The position numbers and the translations under genes are program-made. A model generated the notes under the pieces. It saw only the letters and a list, made by a program, of their open reading frames with translations. It did no database searches and was not told the origin of the DNA. From NCBI GenBank assembly GCA_036172455.1, contig JAXKVY010000002.1:124001-188000 (forward strand): a DNA stretch of 64,000 nucleotides, read 5' to 3'. How positions within the stretch are numbered: the first letter of the stretch is position 1; each line of letters opens with the position of its first letter. Positions 31,495-41,636 of the stretch are shown here, one piece after another. The DNA comes from Candidatus Izemoplasma sp. (GTDB taxonomy: Bacteria > Bacillota_I > Bacilli_A > Izemoplasmatales > Izemoplasmataceae).

Positions 31495-31523
31495 TTGCTT
31501 TTTAGAACGCTTTTTGATACAAT
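31495..31523 (+). promoter_or_regulatory. Promoter of rpsT
   Basis: TTGCTT (31495-31500), a 17-base spacer and TACAAT (31518-31523), 32 bases ahead of the S20 start. Confidence 0.6.
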
Positions 31524-31554
31524 AAATACGCTATAAAAAACGGAGGTGAAAGAC

Positions 31555-31818
31555 ATGGCAAATATCAAAGATCAAATTAAACGTAACAAGCAAAACGAGA
31601 AGACAAAAGCCCGCAACAACATTTTTCGCTCAGGCTTAAAATCTGCCGTTCGCAATGTCAAAAAAGCGGTTGAAGAAGGCGACAAAGAAAAAGCCTTAAA
31701 TGCATTAAATCTTGCGAACAAAAAATTAGATAAATCAATCACTAAAGGATTAAACCACAAGAATAAAGTGGCTAGACAAAAATCTAGTTTAGCAAAATTA
31801 GTGAATACGTTATCATAA
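31555..31818 (+). CDS. rpsT: 30S ribosomal protein S20
   Basis: 87 residues, Lys-rich and almost wholly helical, typical of S20, which binds 16S rRNA early in 30S assembly. The start MANIKDQIKRNKQNEKTK is the standard S20 N-terminus; GGAGGTG precedes this ATG, and three extra upstream codons were discarded. The gene is transcribed alone between its own promoter and a strong terminator, convergent with mutS. In Bacillus rpsT follows holA on the opposite strand; here it has moved away. Confidence 0.97.
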   Translation: MANIKDQIKRNKQNEKTKARNNIFRSGLKSAVRNVKKAVEEGDKEKALNALNLANKKLDKSITKGLNHKNKVARQKSSLAKLVNTLS

Positions 31819-31824
31819 TTCAAA

Positions 31825-31855
31825 CGGTAATACAGCTTGTATTACCGCTTTTTTT
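31825..31855 (+). terminator. Terminator of rpsT
   Basis: CGGTAATAC (31825-31833) pairs with GTATTACCG (31839-31847) around a 5-base loop, followed by C and seven T. Confidence 0.92.
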
Positions 31856-31857
31856 AT

Positions 31858-31891
31858 AACAAAAGGAAGTCACTTGACTGAGTGACTTCCT
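31858..31891 (-). terminator. Terminator of mutS
   Basis: AGGAAGTCACT (31864-31874) pairs with AGTGACTTCCT (31881-31891) around a 6-base loop. On the minus strand a U-rich tail follows. The mutS stop codon begins within the stem. Confidence 0.8.
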
Positions 31892-34439
31892 ATTTTATTT
31901 TGGTCATTAATTCATGTAAGATATTTAATGCTTCAATTGGCGTGCATTCATCAATATCAATCTCTTTTAAACGTTCTCTCAATTCATCTTTTGGTGTGAC
32001 TTCTTCTGTCTCATTAAAATCAAACAAGGTTAAGGTTTCATCTTGTTCTAAACGTTTATGATGAAACTCTAAATGACTCAACAAATGATGAGCACGTTTA
32101 ATCAATGGGGCTGGTAATTCCGCAAGTTTAGCAACATTGATACCATACGATTTATCGGTCGGTCCATCTTTTATTTTATGCAAGAAGGTAATGTGACCTT
32201 CTTCATCTGTGGCACTTACATGCACATTCTTTAACCGGTTTAATGATTGGTCTAAATCTGTTAACTCATGATAATGTGTTGAAAACAAGGTTTTACAGCC
32301 AATTTGTTCATGGATATACTCAATGATAGCTTGCGCTAATGCCATCCCATCATATGTCGCAGTACCGCGCCCAATTTCATCAAATAAGATAAGTGACTGT
32401 TTGGTAGCAGTACTAATTGCGCGGTTCGCATCAAGCATTTCGACCATAAAGGTTGATTTTCCACTGACTAAATCATCTGCCGCACCTATACGGGTAAAAA
32501 TCGCATCAAAAATCGGTATTTTTGCGCTTTTCGCAGGGACAAATGATCCAATTTGAGCTAGTATCGCCGTAATCGCTAATTGGCGCATATAAGTAGATTT
32601 CCCACTCATATTCGGACCAGTGATTAATAAAATGTCCGTTGCTTTATCCATCTTGATATCATTTGGAATAAATACCTCTTCTAAGACTTCACTTACTACC
32701 GGATGAAATGATCCTTCAATATCAATCACATGAGATTGTGTTAATATCGGACGGCTCAGTTGAAACTTTTCACTGATGATTGAAAAAGCAATCATCATAT
32801 CGATTTCACTTATAATTGATGCATTGTGTTGAATATGTTCGATATAGTTTTTGGCCTTTTCACGAATGGATACAAATAAATCATATTCTAAGGTGACTTG
32901 TTTTTCTTCACTGGTAATAATTTTCTTCTCTTTTTCTTTTAACGTGTCTGTGATATAACGTTCACTATTGGCTAAGGTTTGTTTGCGTGTATAGCCAAAC
33001 TCATCTTTAACATTACCGATTTGTCCTTTAGGTATTTCGATATAATACCCAAAGACACGGTTATAACCAATTTTGAGTTTTTTAATGCCTGTTGTTTCTC
33101 TTTCTTGTTGTTCTAAGTCATCTAAAAAGGCTTTGACGTTACGTGAGATATCACGGTATTGATCCAGTTCTTCATCATAACCATCTTTAATGATGCCTCC
33201 TTCTTTTATGGTTAATGGAGGGTCATCTACGAGACCTGTATGAAGCTCGTTGACTAAATCATCTAAGGTGTTTAGCTGATCAGCTAAACGCTTTGTATGC
33301 TTAGTATCTAATGTTTCTAGTTGTGTTTTCAAATAAGGCACGACACTAAGACTACGTCGCAGTTGAACTAAGTCTTTCGCGTTGGCATTACCGTAAGCAA
33401 CGCGCCCAACAATCCGCTCTAAGTCATACACATCCGTTAAGGCATCCCGTAACTCATTTTTAATAATAAACTCTTTATTTAAAATATCGACAGTATCGTA
33501 ACGTGTCTCTAATACTTTTTTATTGACTAATGGTCTTAATAACTGACGTTTTAAATACCGACTTCCCATCGCTGTCTTACATTTATCAATAAGCCAAAAT
33601 AAACTTCCGTTACGATGGGCTTGACGCAATGTTTCTGTCAGTTCTAAGTTTCTTACACTATTACTATCAAGACGTAAATACGATGTTGCTTCTAGTTGCT
33701 CTGCAGGTTTAATATGCATGAGTTCGCGTTTTTGTGTGTCAAGAATATATTTAATCAGTCGACGATAGGTTTTTTTCGCATCTTTACTATGAATATTACT
33801 GAGTAATTGTTCAAACATATCAGGAATATCGGTATCATTTTGAATTGAGACTAAAATCCCTTCTTGTTTAACATACTCCTTTAAATAAGCTTCATCAAAG
33901 AAGTGTGATACGACTAGTTCTTTAGCATTGATTTGGAGTAACTCGCCGACTAAAATCGTTTTATCTTTTGGTAATTCTAAACTAAAGCTATCGCCGGTTG
34001 ATACATCACAAAAGCTTAAGGTAAATTGATGAGGGTGAATCCCTAATGCGGCAATATAATGGTTTTCATTTTCTGCTTGGTCCATAAAGGTCCCTGGCGT
34101 AATTAGTCGAACGACGTCACGCTTTACAAGTTTCTTTGTTTTTGATGCGTCTTCAACCTGTTCACAAATGGCAACCTTATACCCTTTTTCAATTAAGCGT
34201 TCTATATATGGATCTGCGGAATGATACGGTACACCACACATCGGTACACGTTCCTTAGCCCCGGCATCTCGACCGGTTAATTGAATCTCTAACTCCCTTG
34301 ATGCGAGATACGCATCGCTAAAAAACATTTCATAAAAGTCGCCCAGTCTAAAAAAGACTATCGCATCCTCATAGTCTTCTTTAATGGTTAAATATTGACG
34401 CATCATTGGCGTATACTGTGTTTTATCGATACCTTCCAT
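31890..34439 (-). CDS. mutS: DNA mismatch repair protein MutS
   Basis: 849 residues. The mismatch-reading Phe-x-Glu motif is seen in GDFYEMFF (about 33-40). Walker A is GPNMSGKST (about 605), the Walker B region ILFDEIGRGTATYDG, followed by the signature loop FSTHYHELT. It recognises base mismatches and small loops after replication. AGGAG precedes the ATG. MutL, normally next to mutS, is not found in the window. Located downstream of ymcA and a hypothetical membrane protein gene in the rny-miaB cluster. Confidence 0.98.
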   Translation of the reverse strand: MEGIDKTQYTPMMRQYLTIKEDYEDAIVFFRLGDFYEMFFSDAYLASRELEIQLTGRDAGAKERVPMCGVPYHSADPYIERLIEKGYKVAICEQVEDASKTKKLVKRDVVRLITPGTFMDQAENENHYIAALGIHPHQFTLSFCDVSTGDSFSLELPKDKTILVGELLQINAKELVVSHFFDEAYLKEYVKQEGILVSIQNDTDIPDMFEQLLSNIHSKDAKKTYRRLIKYILDTQKRELMHIKPAEQLEATSYLRLDSNSVRNLELTETLRQAHRNGSLFWLIDKCKTAMGSRYLKRQLLRPLVNKKVLETRYDTVDILNKEFIIKNELRDALTDVYDLERIVGRVAYGNANAKDLVQLRRSLSVVPYLKTQLETLDTKHTKRLADQLNTLDDLVNELHTGLVDDPPLTIKEGGIIKDGYDEELDQYRDISRNVKAFLDDLEQQERETTGIKKLKIGYNRVFGYYIEIPKGQIGNVKDEFGYTRKQTLANSERYITDTLKEKEKKIITSEEKQVTLEYDLFVSIREKAKNYIEHIQHNASIISEIDMMIAFSIISEKFQLSRPILTQSHVIDIEGSFHPVVSEVLEEVFIPNDIKMDKATDILLITGPNMSGKSTYMRQLAITAILAQIGSFVPAKSAKIPIFDAIFTRIGAADDLVSGKSTFMVEMLDANRAISTATKQSLILFDEIGRGTATYDGMALAQAIIEYIHEQIGCKTLFSTHYHELTDLDQSLNRLKNVHVSATDEEGHITFLHKIKDGPTDKSYGINVAKLAELPAPLIKRAHHLLSHLEFHHKRLEQDETLTLFDFNETEEVTPKDELRERLKEIDIDECTPIEALNILHELMTKIK

Positions 34440-34453
34440 AATGGTCTCCTAAA

Positions 34454-35446
34454 CTATACAACGAAATTGATATATGCTAAGTAACCGACACCCGCTAGTA
34501 CACTTAGTGCAATTACGATTAAAACAATCTTCTTAACAAATTTTTTGCGTTGTTCTTTGACTTTACTTGCAATTTCTTGAAATTTTATGTTGTATAAATA
34601 TTCTTCAATGTTCCTCCCAGCAAACACTTCTAAACTCTCTGTGTATTTAGGCGCGGCCTTTTTAGGCATTTTAATTAAGATATATTCAATCATATCACTT
34701 TTACGCAACTCAATACTGACATTGACTTTACGACGTTTCGCATACCGTTCAATTTCTAAAATAGATTTTTTAGCAATTTCCTCCCGTTTTGCGTCATCAA
34801 AGCCGAGTTTTAAAGCCACAATATCAATGAGTTGTTTTTTGTTAATACGACGTGGTATTTCCACACCATACTTTTTACCCAGTTCACGAATTTCAGTCAT
34901 TGTAGTCGCATTTTCTAATACTTCTTGGGCATCTTCAATTAATGTCCCATCAAAGTATCCATCGGGTTCAAAGTAAACTTCTTGGAAGTTTTTCATCATC
35001 TCTTCATAGGTTTCTTGGTCTTCTTTGGCATATTTCAAAGTTAAATTTTGTAATTTAACAAACTCCAAGTTATTAATCCCTAATTCACTGCGATTACGGA
35101 TAATAATATCCCAAAAGTCTTTCTTGTACTCGTTGACATCAATCTTTAATTGATAGCCTGAAGCCAAACGTTCTAATTGGAAAATCGTAAAATCATCAAA
35201 CCAGCGTAACCGATATTTCATTTCATCAGAAAATTTGTCACTGCTTTCTGCGTCGGCTATAGCAGGGGCGATATTTTTTCGGATTAAGGCTTTATGTAAG
35301 TAATTTGGTAAATAAATTTCCTTGTTTTTAAGGTATTTAACAATCTCACTACTTGGAATAACAATGAAGTCTTTCACAAGTTTACTGATCTTAACTTTTT
35401 TCGAATATAAGTAAATATATTCTTCCGTTTTTTTATTTTTTGCCAT
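34454..35446 (-). CDS. Tail-anchored protein with SAP-like repeats, hypothetical
   Basis: About 330 residues. Most is charged and helical. A single hydrophobic helix near the C-terminus (about 303-327, IVLIVIALSVLAGVGYLAYI), preceded by a Lys/Arg cluster, implies membrane anchoring with the bulk in the cytoplasm. Two internal segments, about 187-214 (ELGKKYGVEIPRRINKKQLI) and about 228-258 (RYAKRRKVNVSIELRKSDMI), look like SAP/Rho-N-type helix-turn-helix repeats, known for binding nucleic acid. This is pattern recognition, not a firm match. GGAAGGTG precedes the ATG at 35446. It is the immediate upstream gene of mutS (14 bases), so both are probably one transcript. Confidence 0.65.
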   Translation of the reverse strand: MAKNKKTEEYIYLYSKKVKISKLVKDFIVIPSSEIVKYLKNKEIYLPNYLHKALIRKNIAPAIADAESSDKFSDEMKYRLRWFDDFTIFQLERLASGYQLKIDVNEYKKDFWDIIIRNRSELGINNLEFVKLQNLTLKYAKEDQETYEEMMKNFQEVYFEPDGYFDGTLIEDAQEVLENATTMTEIRELGKKYGVEIPRRINKKQLIDIVALKLGFDDAKREEIAKKSILEIERYAKRRKVNVSIELRKSDMIEYILIKMPKKAAPKYTESLEVFAGRNIEEYLYNIKFQEIASKVKEQRKKFVKKIVLIVIALSVLAGVGYLAYINFVV

Positions 35447-35537
35447 TCTAACACCTTCCAATCTATCTTTATTATAAAATAAATACCCTTATAAAGCAAT
35501 AGGAAATCGCTTAAAAAAGCAATTTCCCACATTTTTG

Positions 35538-35858
35538 TTATTTTTCATTTATAGCTGATTCAAAGATTTTTTGTAGTAACACAAGATCATCATTTATCCA
35601 TTCGAGTAAATCGATGAACTCATTAAATAATGGATGGTTTCCCAATTCTTCTAAAATGTTAGTGTACTGTGCTTGGGCTTTTTTAAGTTTTGGATCCTTA
35701 TGGTGTTCGTAATTAACCAATACTTTTTGTGCCTTTAACAGCCGTTGATATTCTTTTTGTAAAGACGCATCGTTATTGATAATGGTCTCTAATTCTTGGA
35801 ACCGTTTAACTTTATCATCATCTTGTAAAGCCTTGATTAAGGCATCTAACTTATTCAA
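35538..35858 (-). CDS. ymcA: YmcA/YlbF-family regulator (RicA-like)
   Basis: About 106 residues, all-helical, with a heptad-like pattern. The position directly after miaB is that of Bacillus ymcA (ricA), part of the Y-complex that stimulates RNase Y cleavage of mRNA. RNase Y itself is encoded nearby at 38852-40414. The start is ambiguous: AGGTGAG lies with 8-base spacing before TTG at 35856-35858, while the GTG at 35865-35867 is inside the ribosome site. The start overlaps the miaB stop, suggesting coupling. YlbF and YaaT partners are not in the window. Confidence 0.8.
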   Translation of the reverse strand: MNKLDALIKALQDDDKVKRFQELETIINNDASLQKEYQRLLKAQKVLVNYEHHKDPKLKKAQAQYTNILEELGNHPLFNEFIDLLEWINDDLVLLQKIFESAINEK

Positions 35859-37293
35859 CAGCCTCACCTATCATGAACCATGTTTTGGCTTCGGTAATTT
35901 TCACATCAACAATATCACCAATTAAGGCTTTTGGTCCTTTAAAGTTAACCAACTTATTATTTTCTGTATATCCAGCTAAAACAGTGTCATCATTTTTAGA
36001 TGGTCCTTCAACTAAGACTTTTACGACTTTACCTTCAAAGCGTTTAGTCCCATCTAGGTAACCATCATTAATTGCTTCATTTAACTCATGTAATCGTGCC
36101 TTTTTCTCTTTTATCGAGACGTTATCTTCATATTTTGCCGCAGGTGTTCCCTCACGTTTTGAATAGACAAAGGTAAAGGCCCCTTCAAACTGACATTGTT
36201 TCACGAGATCAAGGGTCTCTTCAAAATCTTTCCGTGTTTCTCCTGGAAAGCCAACAATAATATCAGTGGTTAAAGAAACATGGGGTATTTTTTCTTTAAT
36301 TTCATTGACAAGTGCAAGATAAGATTCTTTTGTATATTTACGATTCATTTTTTTTAAGATTGCGTTACTACCCGATTGAACAGGTAGATGGATATACGGC
36401 ATGAGATTCCCACCTTTAGCTAAGACATCCACTGTTTTTGAATCAAAATCTTTTGGATGAGAAGTCGTAAAACGTACACGGTTGATATCCATTTTATAAA
36501 GATCACTTAACAAATCACTAAATTGATATTCTTTATCCGTAAAATCTCGTCCGTAGGAATTTACATTTTGTCCTAGCAATGTGACTTCTTGATAACCCTG
36601 GTCAATCAGTTCTTGAACTTCTTTTAAGATATCTTCTTTATCTCTTGAACGTTCTTTACCTCGAGTATAAGGGACAATACAATATGTACAGAACTCATCA
36701 CATCCATACATGATATTTAACCATGCTTTTTTGGTATGTTCTCTGACTTTAGGAATGTTCTCAACGATTGACCCCTCTTCAGAGAATACTTCAATCACCC
36801 GTTCTTTTGAAAATAAAACTGCCTCTAAATATTCTGGTAACTTGTATATATTATGGGTCCCAAAAACCAAGTCAACGTAGGGATATTTTTTTAATATACG
36901 ATCAACGACAGACTCCTCTTGTGGCATACAGCCACATACGCCTAATATCAATTCTGGATTATTACGTTTAAATTGTTTAAGTCGTCCCAGTTCACCAAAT
37001 ACTCGATTTTCCGCATTTTCTCTAATCGCACACGTATTCAGAAGAATGATATCTGCCGTTTCTAAATCGTCTGCCTGCGTGAACTCAAGTGCTTCTAATA
37101 TTCCCCGAATTTTCTCTGTGTCTGCTTCATTACCTTGACACCCATAGGTTTCTATACGGTATGTTCTCCCTTTTCCAACGCCTTTGATGTTGGCATATTC
37201 ATCAAAATACAATGTCGTAGTTGTATTGTTCTTACGTTTTCTTGCATCACGAAGCGATGGCTTTTCAAAATATTTACTATAATCTTTGGCCAT
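35851..37293 (-). CDS. miaB: tRNA-2-methylthio-N6-dimethylallyladenosine synthase MiaB
   Basis: About 480 residues. A radical-SAM methylthiotransferase that converts i6A37 to ms2i6A37 in tRNAs. The N-terminal cluster cysteines are in [17 protein letters not shown] and VCGCMPQE. The radical-SAM motif C-x3-C-x2-C is [15 protein letters not shown]. The C-terminal TRAM domain is at about 410-475. AGAGGA precedes the ATG at 37293; the longer upstream frame lies within ymdB. It overlaps ymdB by 17 bases and ymcA by 8. The miaA gene providing i6A is not in the window. Confidence 0.97.
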   Translation of the reverse strand: MAKDYSKYFEKPSLRDARKRKNNTTTTLYFDEYANIKGVGKGRTYRIETYGCQGNEADTEKIRGILEALEFTQADDLETADIILLNTCAIRENAENRVFGELGRLKQFKRNNPELILGVCGCMPQEESVVDRILKKYPYVDLVFGTHNIYKLPEYLEAVLFSKERVIEVFSEEGSIVENIPKVREHTKKAWLNIMYGCDEFCTYCIVPYTRGKERSRDKEDILKEVQELIDQGYQEVTLLGQNVNSYGRDFTDKEYQFSDLLSDLYKMDINRVRFTTSHPKDFDSKTVDVLAKGGNLMPYIHLPVQSGSNAILKKMNRKYTKESYLALVNEIKEKIPHVSLTTDIIVGFPGETRKDFEETLDLVKQCQFEGAFTFVYSKREGTPAAKYEDNVSIKEKKARLHELNEAINDGYLDGTKRFEGKVVKVLVEGPSKNDDTVLAGYTENNKLVNFKGPKALIGDIVDVKITEAKTWFMIGEAVE

Positions 37294-38068
37294 GATTAAT
37301 TCCTCTTTCATCTGAAAAATATTGCAGGTGTTTAATCGTTGATTGATCCGTATCAATCAATACTGCATTAAACTGTAGTACATCTGACTTATCCTCTTCA
37401 ATGCGGGCTGGCATCCCTGATATAAATTTCTGTATTTGTTTATCTTTTTGTGCCCCTAATATACTATAACGTGACCCTGTCATACCAATATCAGTAATAT
37501 AGAATGTCCCCTTAGGTAATCTCATCGCATCTTTCGTTGGCACATGAGTGTGGGTACCAAAAACAGCCGTTACACGACCATCCACATGGTGTCCAAAGGC
37601 CAGTTTTTCACTTGTTGCTTCCCCATGAAAATCAATAATGATATGATCAGTATCGAGTGTTTTTAAGGTATCATCAATAACGGTAAATGGATTTTTTAAA
37701 GGGTCCCCCATAAAGATTCTTCCCATTAAATTAATGACCGCAACGGTTTCTCCATTATAGTTAAAGGTGTAAATTCCTTTACCAGGCACACCCTCGCCAT
37801 AATTTAGTGGTCTAATAATAGTTGCGTCATCCATATAATCCATAATCTCACGCTTACTAAAGGTGTGATTACCCATTGTAATCACATGGATGTGCATGCT
37901 TTTTAGGTCATCATATAAGGCTTTGGTTAATCCAAATCCACCAGCTAAATTCTCACCATTGACAATGAGTAAATCTGGGCGATATTGTTCTTTCACTTGG
38001 GGTAAATACTGTTTTAAAGCTTTTAACCCATTGTTTCCAAATACATCACCTACCATACAAATACGCAT
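37277..38068 (-). CDS. ymdB: YmdB-family metallophosphoesterase
   Basis: 263 residues with metal-binding motifs GDVFGNNG (Asp8), NGEN (about 38-41), GNHTF (about 66) and, later, [10 protein letters not shown] and FGTHTHVPT. YmdB hydrolyses 2',3'-cyclic nucleotides and influences biofilm and motility choices in Bacillus. Its gene follows rny in most Bacillota; here one NUDIX gene and a 209-base gap lie between. AAAGAG precedes the ATG. Its end overlaps the miaB start, indicating one operon down to mutS. Confidence 0.95.
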   Translation of the reverse strand: MRICMVGDVFGNNGLKALKQYLPQVKEQYRPDLLIVNGENLAGGFGLTKALYDDLKSMHIHVITMGNHTFSKREIMDYMDDATIIRPLNYGEGVPGKGIYTFNYNGETVAVINLMGRIFMGDPLKNPFTVIDDTLKTLDTDHIIIDFHGEATSEKLAFGHHVDGRVTAVFGTHTHVPTKDAMRLPKGTFYITDIGMTGSRYSILGAQKDKQIQKFISGMPARIEEDKSDVLQFNAVLIDTDQSTIKHLQYFSDERGINHGQRL

Positions 38069-38121
38069 GATATCAACTCTTTTCTAGAAAGGGTAACTTA
38101 AATATGTCCCTTTAGTATCTC

Positions 38122-38158
38122 TTATAGAGATTGTCTCTTTGTTAAGACATCTCTATAA
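38122..38158. repeat. Long imperfect hairpin between ymdB and the NUDIX gene
   Basis: TTATAGAGATTGTCT (38122-38136) pairs with AGACATCTCTATAA (38145-38158) with one bulged T and an 8-base loop. No U-run follows on either strand, so it is not an ordinary terminator. It could be a processing or protein-binding site in the rny-ymdB transcript. Confidence 0.5.
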
Positions 38159-38277
38159 ACTAATGATAAATTACTATTTAACGGTTTTTCCTAATTGTGT
38201 GATGAATCCTATGCACAGGTGTTTCAAACTTACTATCTTGAAATCACGTTGATTAAATTAGTCAAAATAGACTCTAA

Positions 38278-38814
38278 TTACCGTTTCCTAAGTCTTTCGT
38301 TTGATATCTTTAAAAGATCAAAGTAATCACGACGTTCTAATAATCGTGCATAGTTCCAAAAGGTGTTCTCTATTACCATTGTTTCAATCTGATCTAATGT
38401 TTTATAGGTAACTGCTTTAACTTCATGATGATCAAGTTGTAAGGATGATAATCTTACATCTTTTTCAACTAAGTACACATCGGTAATATAGTTTGATTTG
38501 GGATGATCAATCACATAACGCTTAATCCGTGTTAAGTCTTCTGGTGTTAAGTTTAGTCCAATTTCTTCTTTTACCTCACGCAAAGCGCCATCTATACTGG
38601 TTTCATTTTGAATAACCGCACCACTTGTACATCCCCATTGATTGGGAATGAGGTCAGTTGTTTTATTACGTTGTTGGATGAGATATTCGCCATCCTTATT
38701 GCGTATCCACACATGAACCACAAGGTGATATTCCCCTTGTGTATTGGTGCCTCCACGGTACATTGTTTTATCTAACTTATTACCAAGTTTATCATATAAA
38801 TCAAATTTCTCCAT
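38278..38814 (-). CDS. NUDIX hydrolase, isopentenyl-diphosphate-isomerase-like subgroup
   Basis: 178 residues with a complete NUDIX box (G-x5-E-x7-REUxEExGU), seen as GAVIQNETSIDGALREVKEE at about residues 62-81 with GL following. The N-terminal EKFDLYDKLGNKL and QGEYHLVVHVWIRN pattern is shared by the YfcD/IDI-like subgroup. It may hydrolyse a nucleoside diphosphate derivative, but the substrate is unknown. The strong ribosome site AGGTGA lies before the ATG. It follows rny by about 40 bases, across a weak hairpin. Confidence 0.9.
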   Translation of the reverse strand: MEKFDLYDKLGNKLDKTMYRGGTNTQGEYHLVVHVWIRNKDGEYLIQQRNKTTDLIPNQWGCTSGAVIQNETSIDGALREVKEEIGLNLTPEDLTRIKRYVIDHPKSNYITDVYLVEKDVRLSSLQLDHHEVKAVTYKTLDQIETMVIENTFWNYARLLERRDYFDLLKISNERLRKR

Positions 38815-38831
38815 CGTATCACCTATAAGGA

Positions 38832-38853
38832 AAGCCTTCTAAATAGAAGGCTT
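38832..38853 (-). terminator. Hairpin at the end of rny, weak terminator
   Basis: AAGCCTTCT (38832-38840) pairs with AGAAGGCTT (38845-38853) around AAAT. The U-rich tail on the minus strand is broken, so read-through into the NUDIX gene is likely. Confidence 0.6.
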
Positions 38854-40414
38854 ATTTTGCAATATCTTGAGCACGTGTTTCACGAATAACGGTAACCCTG
38901 ATGGTACCAGGATATGACAATTGTTCTTCGATCTTATCTTTGATGTCACGGGCAATTTTATATGCCATTGTGTCATCAACTTTATCTGGTTCTACAATAA
39001 CACGTACTTCACGACCGGCTTGAATAGCATACGCGTGTTCAACACCTTGTACATTGGTTGAAATGGATTCAAGTTGTTCAAGTCGTTTAATATATGAGTC
39101 AAGTGATTCACTTCTTGCGCCTGGGCGTGCAGCACTGAGAGCATCAGATGCGGCAACTAAGACTGCAATAATTGTTTCAGCTTCTACTTCACCATGATGT
39201 GAACGAATAGCATCAATGACTGCGAATGGTTCTTTATAGCGGTTCGCTAAGTTAATCCCAATCTCAACATGTGATCCCTCGACTTCATGATCGACAGCTT
39301 TACCAATATCGTGTAAGAGTCCTGCACGTTTTGCGAGCACTTCATCTTCACCAATTTCAGCAGCTAACTTACCAGATAAGAACGCTGATTCAATAGAATG
39401 TCTTAAGACATTTTGACCATAGCTGGTTCTAAAGTGTAGGCGTCCAAGTAACTTGACTAAATCTGGATGTATTTTCCCAATCCCGACTTCAAAGACAGCC
39501 TCTTCTCCTTTATCTCGGATAAATCGGTCAACCTCACTACGGGTTTTTTCGACAACTTCTTCAATCCGCCCTGGATGAATGCGTCCATCGGCGACAAGTG
39601 CTTCTAATGCGCGTTTCGCAATTTCACGGCGAATCGGATCAAACCCACTGAGTACGACGGCCTCTGGTGTATCATCAATAATTAAATCGACACCTGTTAA
39701 TGCTTCAATGGTCCGTATGTTTCGTCCTTCTCGTCCGATAATACGTCCTTTCATTTCATCATTTGGTAAGGTAACGACACTTACAGTACGTTCTGATGTA
39801 ACATCTTGTGCGTACTTTTGTAATGCGGTTGATAAGATTTCTTTTGAATTTTTATCAACTTCACGTTTTGCTTTCTCTTCTTCTTCTTTAATAAATTGAG
39901 CAATTTCATTTGCCATTTCGTCTTCTACTCGTTTAAAGATTAATTCTCTTGCTTCTTCGGTTGTGAAGCGTGCAATTTCAAATAATTTATTGTTTTGTTC
40001 TTCTACTAACTCATCCAGTCTGCGATTTTTATCTTCTAATGATTGTTTTCGACGTTCAATGCCGTCTTCTTTTCTGTCCAAATTCCCTTCCCGCTTGTCT
40101 AAATTAGAACTTCTGCGGTCAAGGGATTGTTCACGTTGTAATAAACGATTCTCGACATTACTTAATTCCTGTTTCTTTTCTTTGGTCTGTTTGTCGAGTT
40201 CAAGCTTCATCTTATGGATTTCTTGCTTGGTTTCAAGCAAGGTCTCTTTTTTATTCTTATCGGCTTGTTTACGTGCGTCTTCAATCAATAGATCTGCTTC
40301 TTCACGAGCTTTTAATAGACCTTTTTCCCCAATATATAAACTGAGTAAAAACCCTACTAAGGCTCCAATAGCGATAAATGCAAGACCGGAGAGTATGAAT
40401 ACTGTTATATCCAT
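38852..40414 (-). CDS. rny: Ribonuclease Y
   Basis: 520 residues, the full family length. An N-terminal transmembrane helix (about 5-25) anchors it. A long charged coiled coil (about 30-185, with many [18 protein letters not shown]-type heptads) precedes the KH domain ([15 protein letters not shown], about 225) and the HD domain ([15 protein letters not shown], about 365). RNase Y starts mRNA decay and processes operon transcripts. GGAGG lies 7 bases before the ATG. It is the first gene of the rny-NUDIX-ymdB-miaB-ymcA line, the latter encoding a probable cofactor. Confidence 0.98.
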   Translation of the reverse strand: MDITVFILSGLAFIAIGALVGFLLSLYIGEKGLLKAREEADLLIEDARKQADKNKKETLLETKQEIHKMKLELDKQTKEKKQELSNVENRLLQREQSLDRRSSNLDKREGNLDRKEDGIERRKQSLEDKNRRLDELVEEQNNKLFEIARFTTEEARELIFKRVEDEMANEIAQFIKEEEEKAKREVDKNSKEILSTALQKYAQDVTSERTVSVVTLPNDEMKGRIIGREGRNIRTIEALTGVDLIIDDTPEAVVLSGFDPIRREIAKRALEALVADGRIHPGRIEEVVEKTRSEVDRFIRDKGEEAVFEVGIGKIHPDLVKLLGRLHFRTSYGQNVLRHSIESAFLSGKLAAEIGEDEVLAKRAGLLHDIGKAVDHEVEGSHVEIGINLANRYKEPFAVIDAIRSHHGEVEAETIIAVLVAASDALSAARPGARSESLDSYIKRLEQLESISTNVQGVEHAYAIQAGREVRVIVEPDKVDDTMAYKIARDIKDKIEEQLSYPGTIRVTVIRETRAQDIAK

Positions 40415-40576
40415 GGTAAAACCTCCGTCCTTCTTTTAACTTCTATAATATACGATAAAACATAATTTAATTATGAGTAGAAACAAATTAACAGTTTAAT
40501 TATAACAATGATTAGGCCAAAAAGTCAATGCATAAACAGTGATTATTATCAAATGAAAATGGGAATGAAAACTGAA

Positions 40577-40608
40577 AAAAAGCAATGAGCGCCTACCCAT
40601 TACTTTTT
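40577..40608 (-). terminator. Terminator of holA
   Basis: On the minus strand AAAAAGTAATG pairs with CATTGCTTTTT (one U-G wobble), followed by more U. It ends the yqe-com-holA line just before rny. Confidence 0.75.
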
Positions 40609-41575
40609 AGACTTGACCTAGGATAAATAATTCTAATGCAATTTTTTTATCAATTTGACCAGTTTTAATTTGATAATCGATTTTTTCAAGTGTTTTCAAA
40701 TAATCCACAACCCGTTCTTTAACAACACTTTGGGCGTTTTTCATAATATAATACGTTCGACCTGGTGTCGCATTAAAGTAATCAGAAATCTGTTGTTTTG
40801 AGGCATTGTTTTCAAGCAATGTCTTTGTATGAAGTATCTCACGATATTTATTGACTAAAATACTGAGTATGCGTAATGGATCTTCACTGTGCATTATAAG
40901 GTCGTTATAGATTTCTAAGGCTTTTGCACGGTTATTTTCGAGTAATTTATTGGTAATCTCATAGACATTATCTTCGACGTTTTTAGTTACCACAAGTTTC
41001 ACTGTTTCTAAATCAACTCGCTCAACTTCTTCTGCGTACAAAATAAGCTTTGTTGTCTCATTAACAAGGACTTCTGTATTGGTTTCTACGCGTTTTAATA
41101 GTTCTTCTAATGCATTTCCATCAATTGTAATCCCGTGTTTCCCTAGTTGGCGATTGACCCAACTGCGCATATTATGTGATTCAAGTGTTTTGCATTCTTC
41201 AATTGTTGCCTGTTCTTTAACAACTTTAGTTAGAGCCTTACGGGCATCTAATGCGCTATGGGGAACTTGCAAAATTAAACAAGTGTCATCAGATGGATGG
41301 TCAATATAACGTTTTAAGGCATCTAAATTATGGTTAATTTTAGATGTGTCTTTTTTACTCGTTAAAAAGAAACAATTTTTGATGATAATGACTTTCGTCT
41401 CAGCCATAAATGGGATTGTAGATGCGTCGTTGATTGCGACTTCAATGTCTGTTTCATCGGCATCATAAACTGTTACGTTAAATTCATCAACATCACATTG
41501 ATCAATAATTGTTTTTGTCTTTGATTTTATTAAATAAGTATCATCGCCATAAAGTAAATAAAGTTGATTTTCCAT
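40607..41575 (-). CDS. holA: DNA polymerase III, delta subunit
   Basis: About 322 residues. The clamp-loader delta subunit opens the sliding clamp. The N-terminal YLLYGDDTYLIKSKTK and the overall AAA+-like but ATPase-inactive three-domain layout fit HolA/YqeN. No Walker motif, as expected. GAGGTG precedes the ATG at 41575; six upstream codons including the first ATG were dropped. It follows comEC by 61 bases, the conserved comEC-holA order of Bacillota, and ends in a terminator. Confidence 0.93.
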   Translation of the reverse strand: MENQLYLLYGDDTYLIKSKTKTIIDQCDVDEFNVTVYDADETDIEVAINDASTIPFMAETKVIIIKNCFFLTSKKDTSKINHNLDALKRYIDHPSDDTCLILQVPHSALDARKALTKVVKEQATIEECKTLESHNMRSWVNRQLGKHGITIDGNALEELLKRVETNTEVLVNETTKLILYAEEVERVDLETVKLVVTKNVEDNVYEITNKLLENNRAKALEIYNDLIMHSEDPLRILSILVNKYREILHTKTLLENNASKQQISDYFNATPGRTYYIMKNAQSVVKERVVDYLKTLEKIDYQIKTGQIDKKIALELFILGQV

Positions 41576-41636
41576 TGTCAGCACCTCATCCATATTATAG
41601 CATGTCTGGATACTTCTTGCACGTTGAAATTACATC

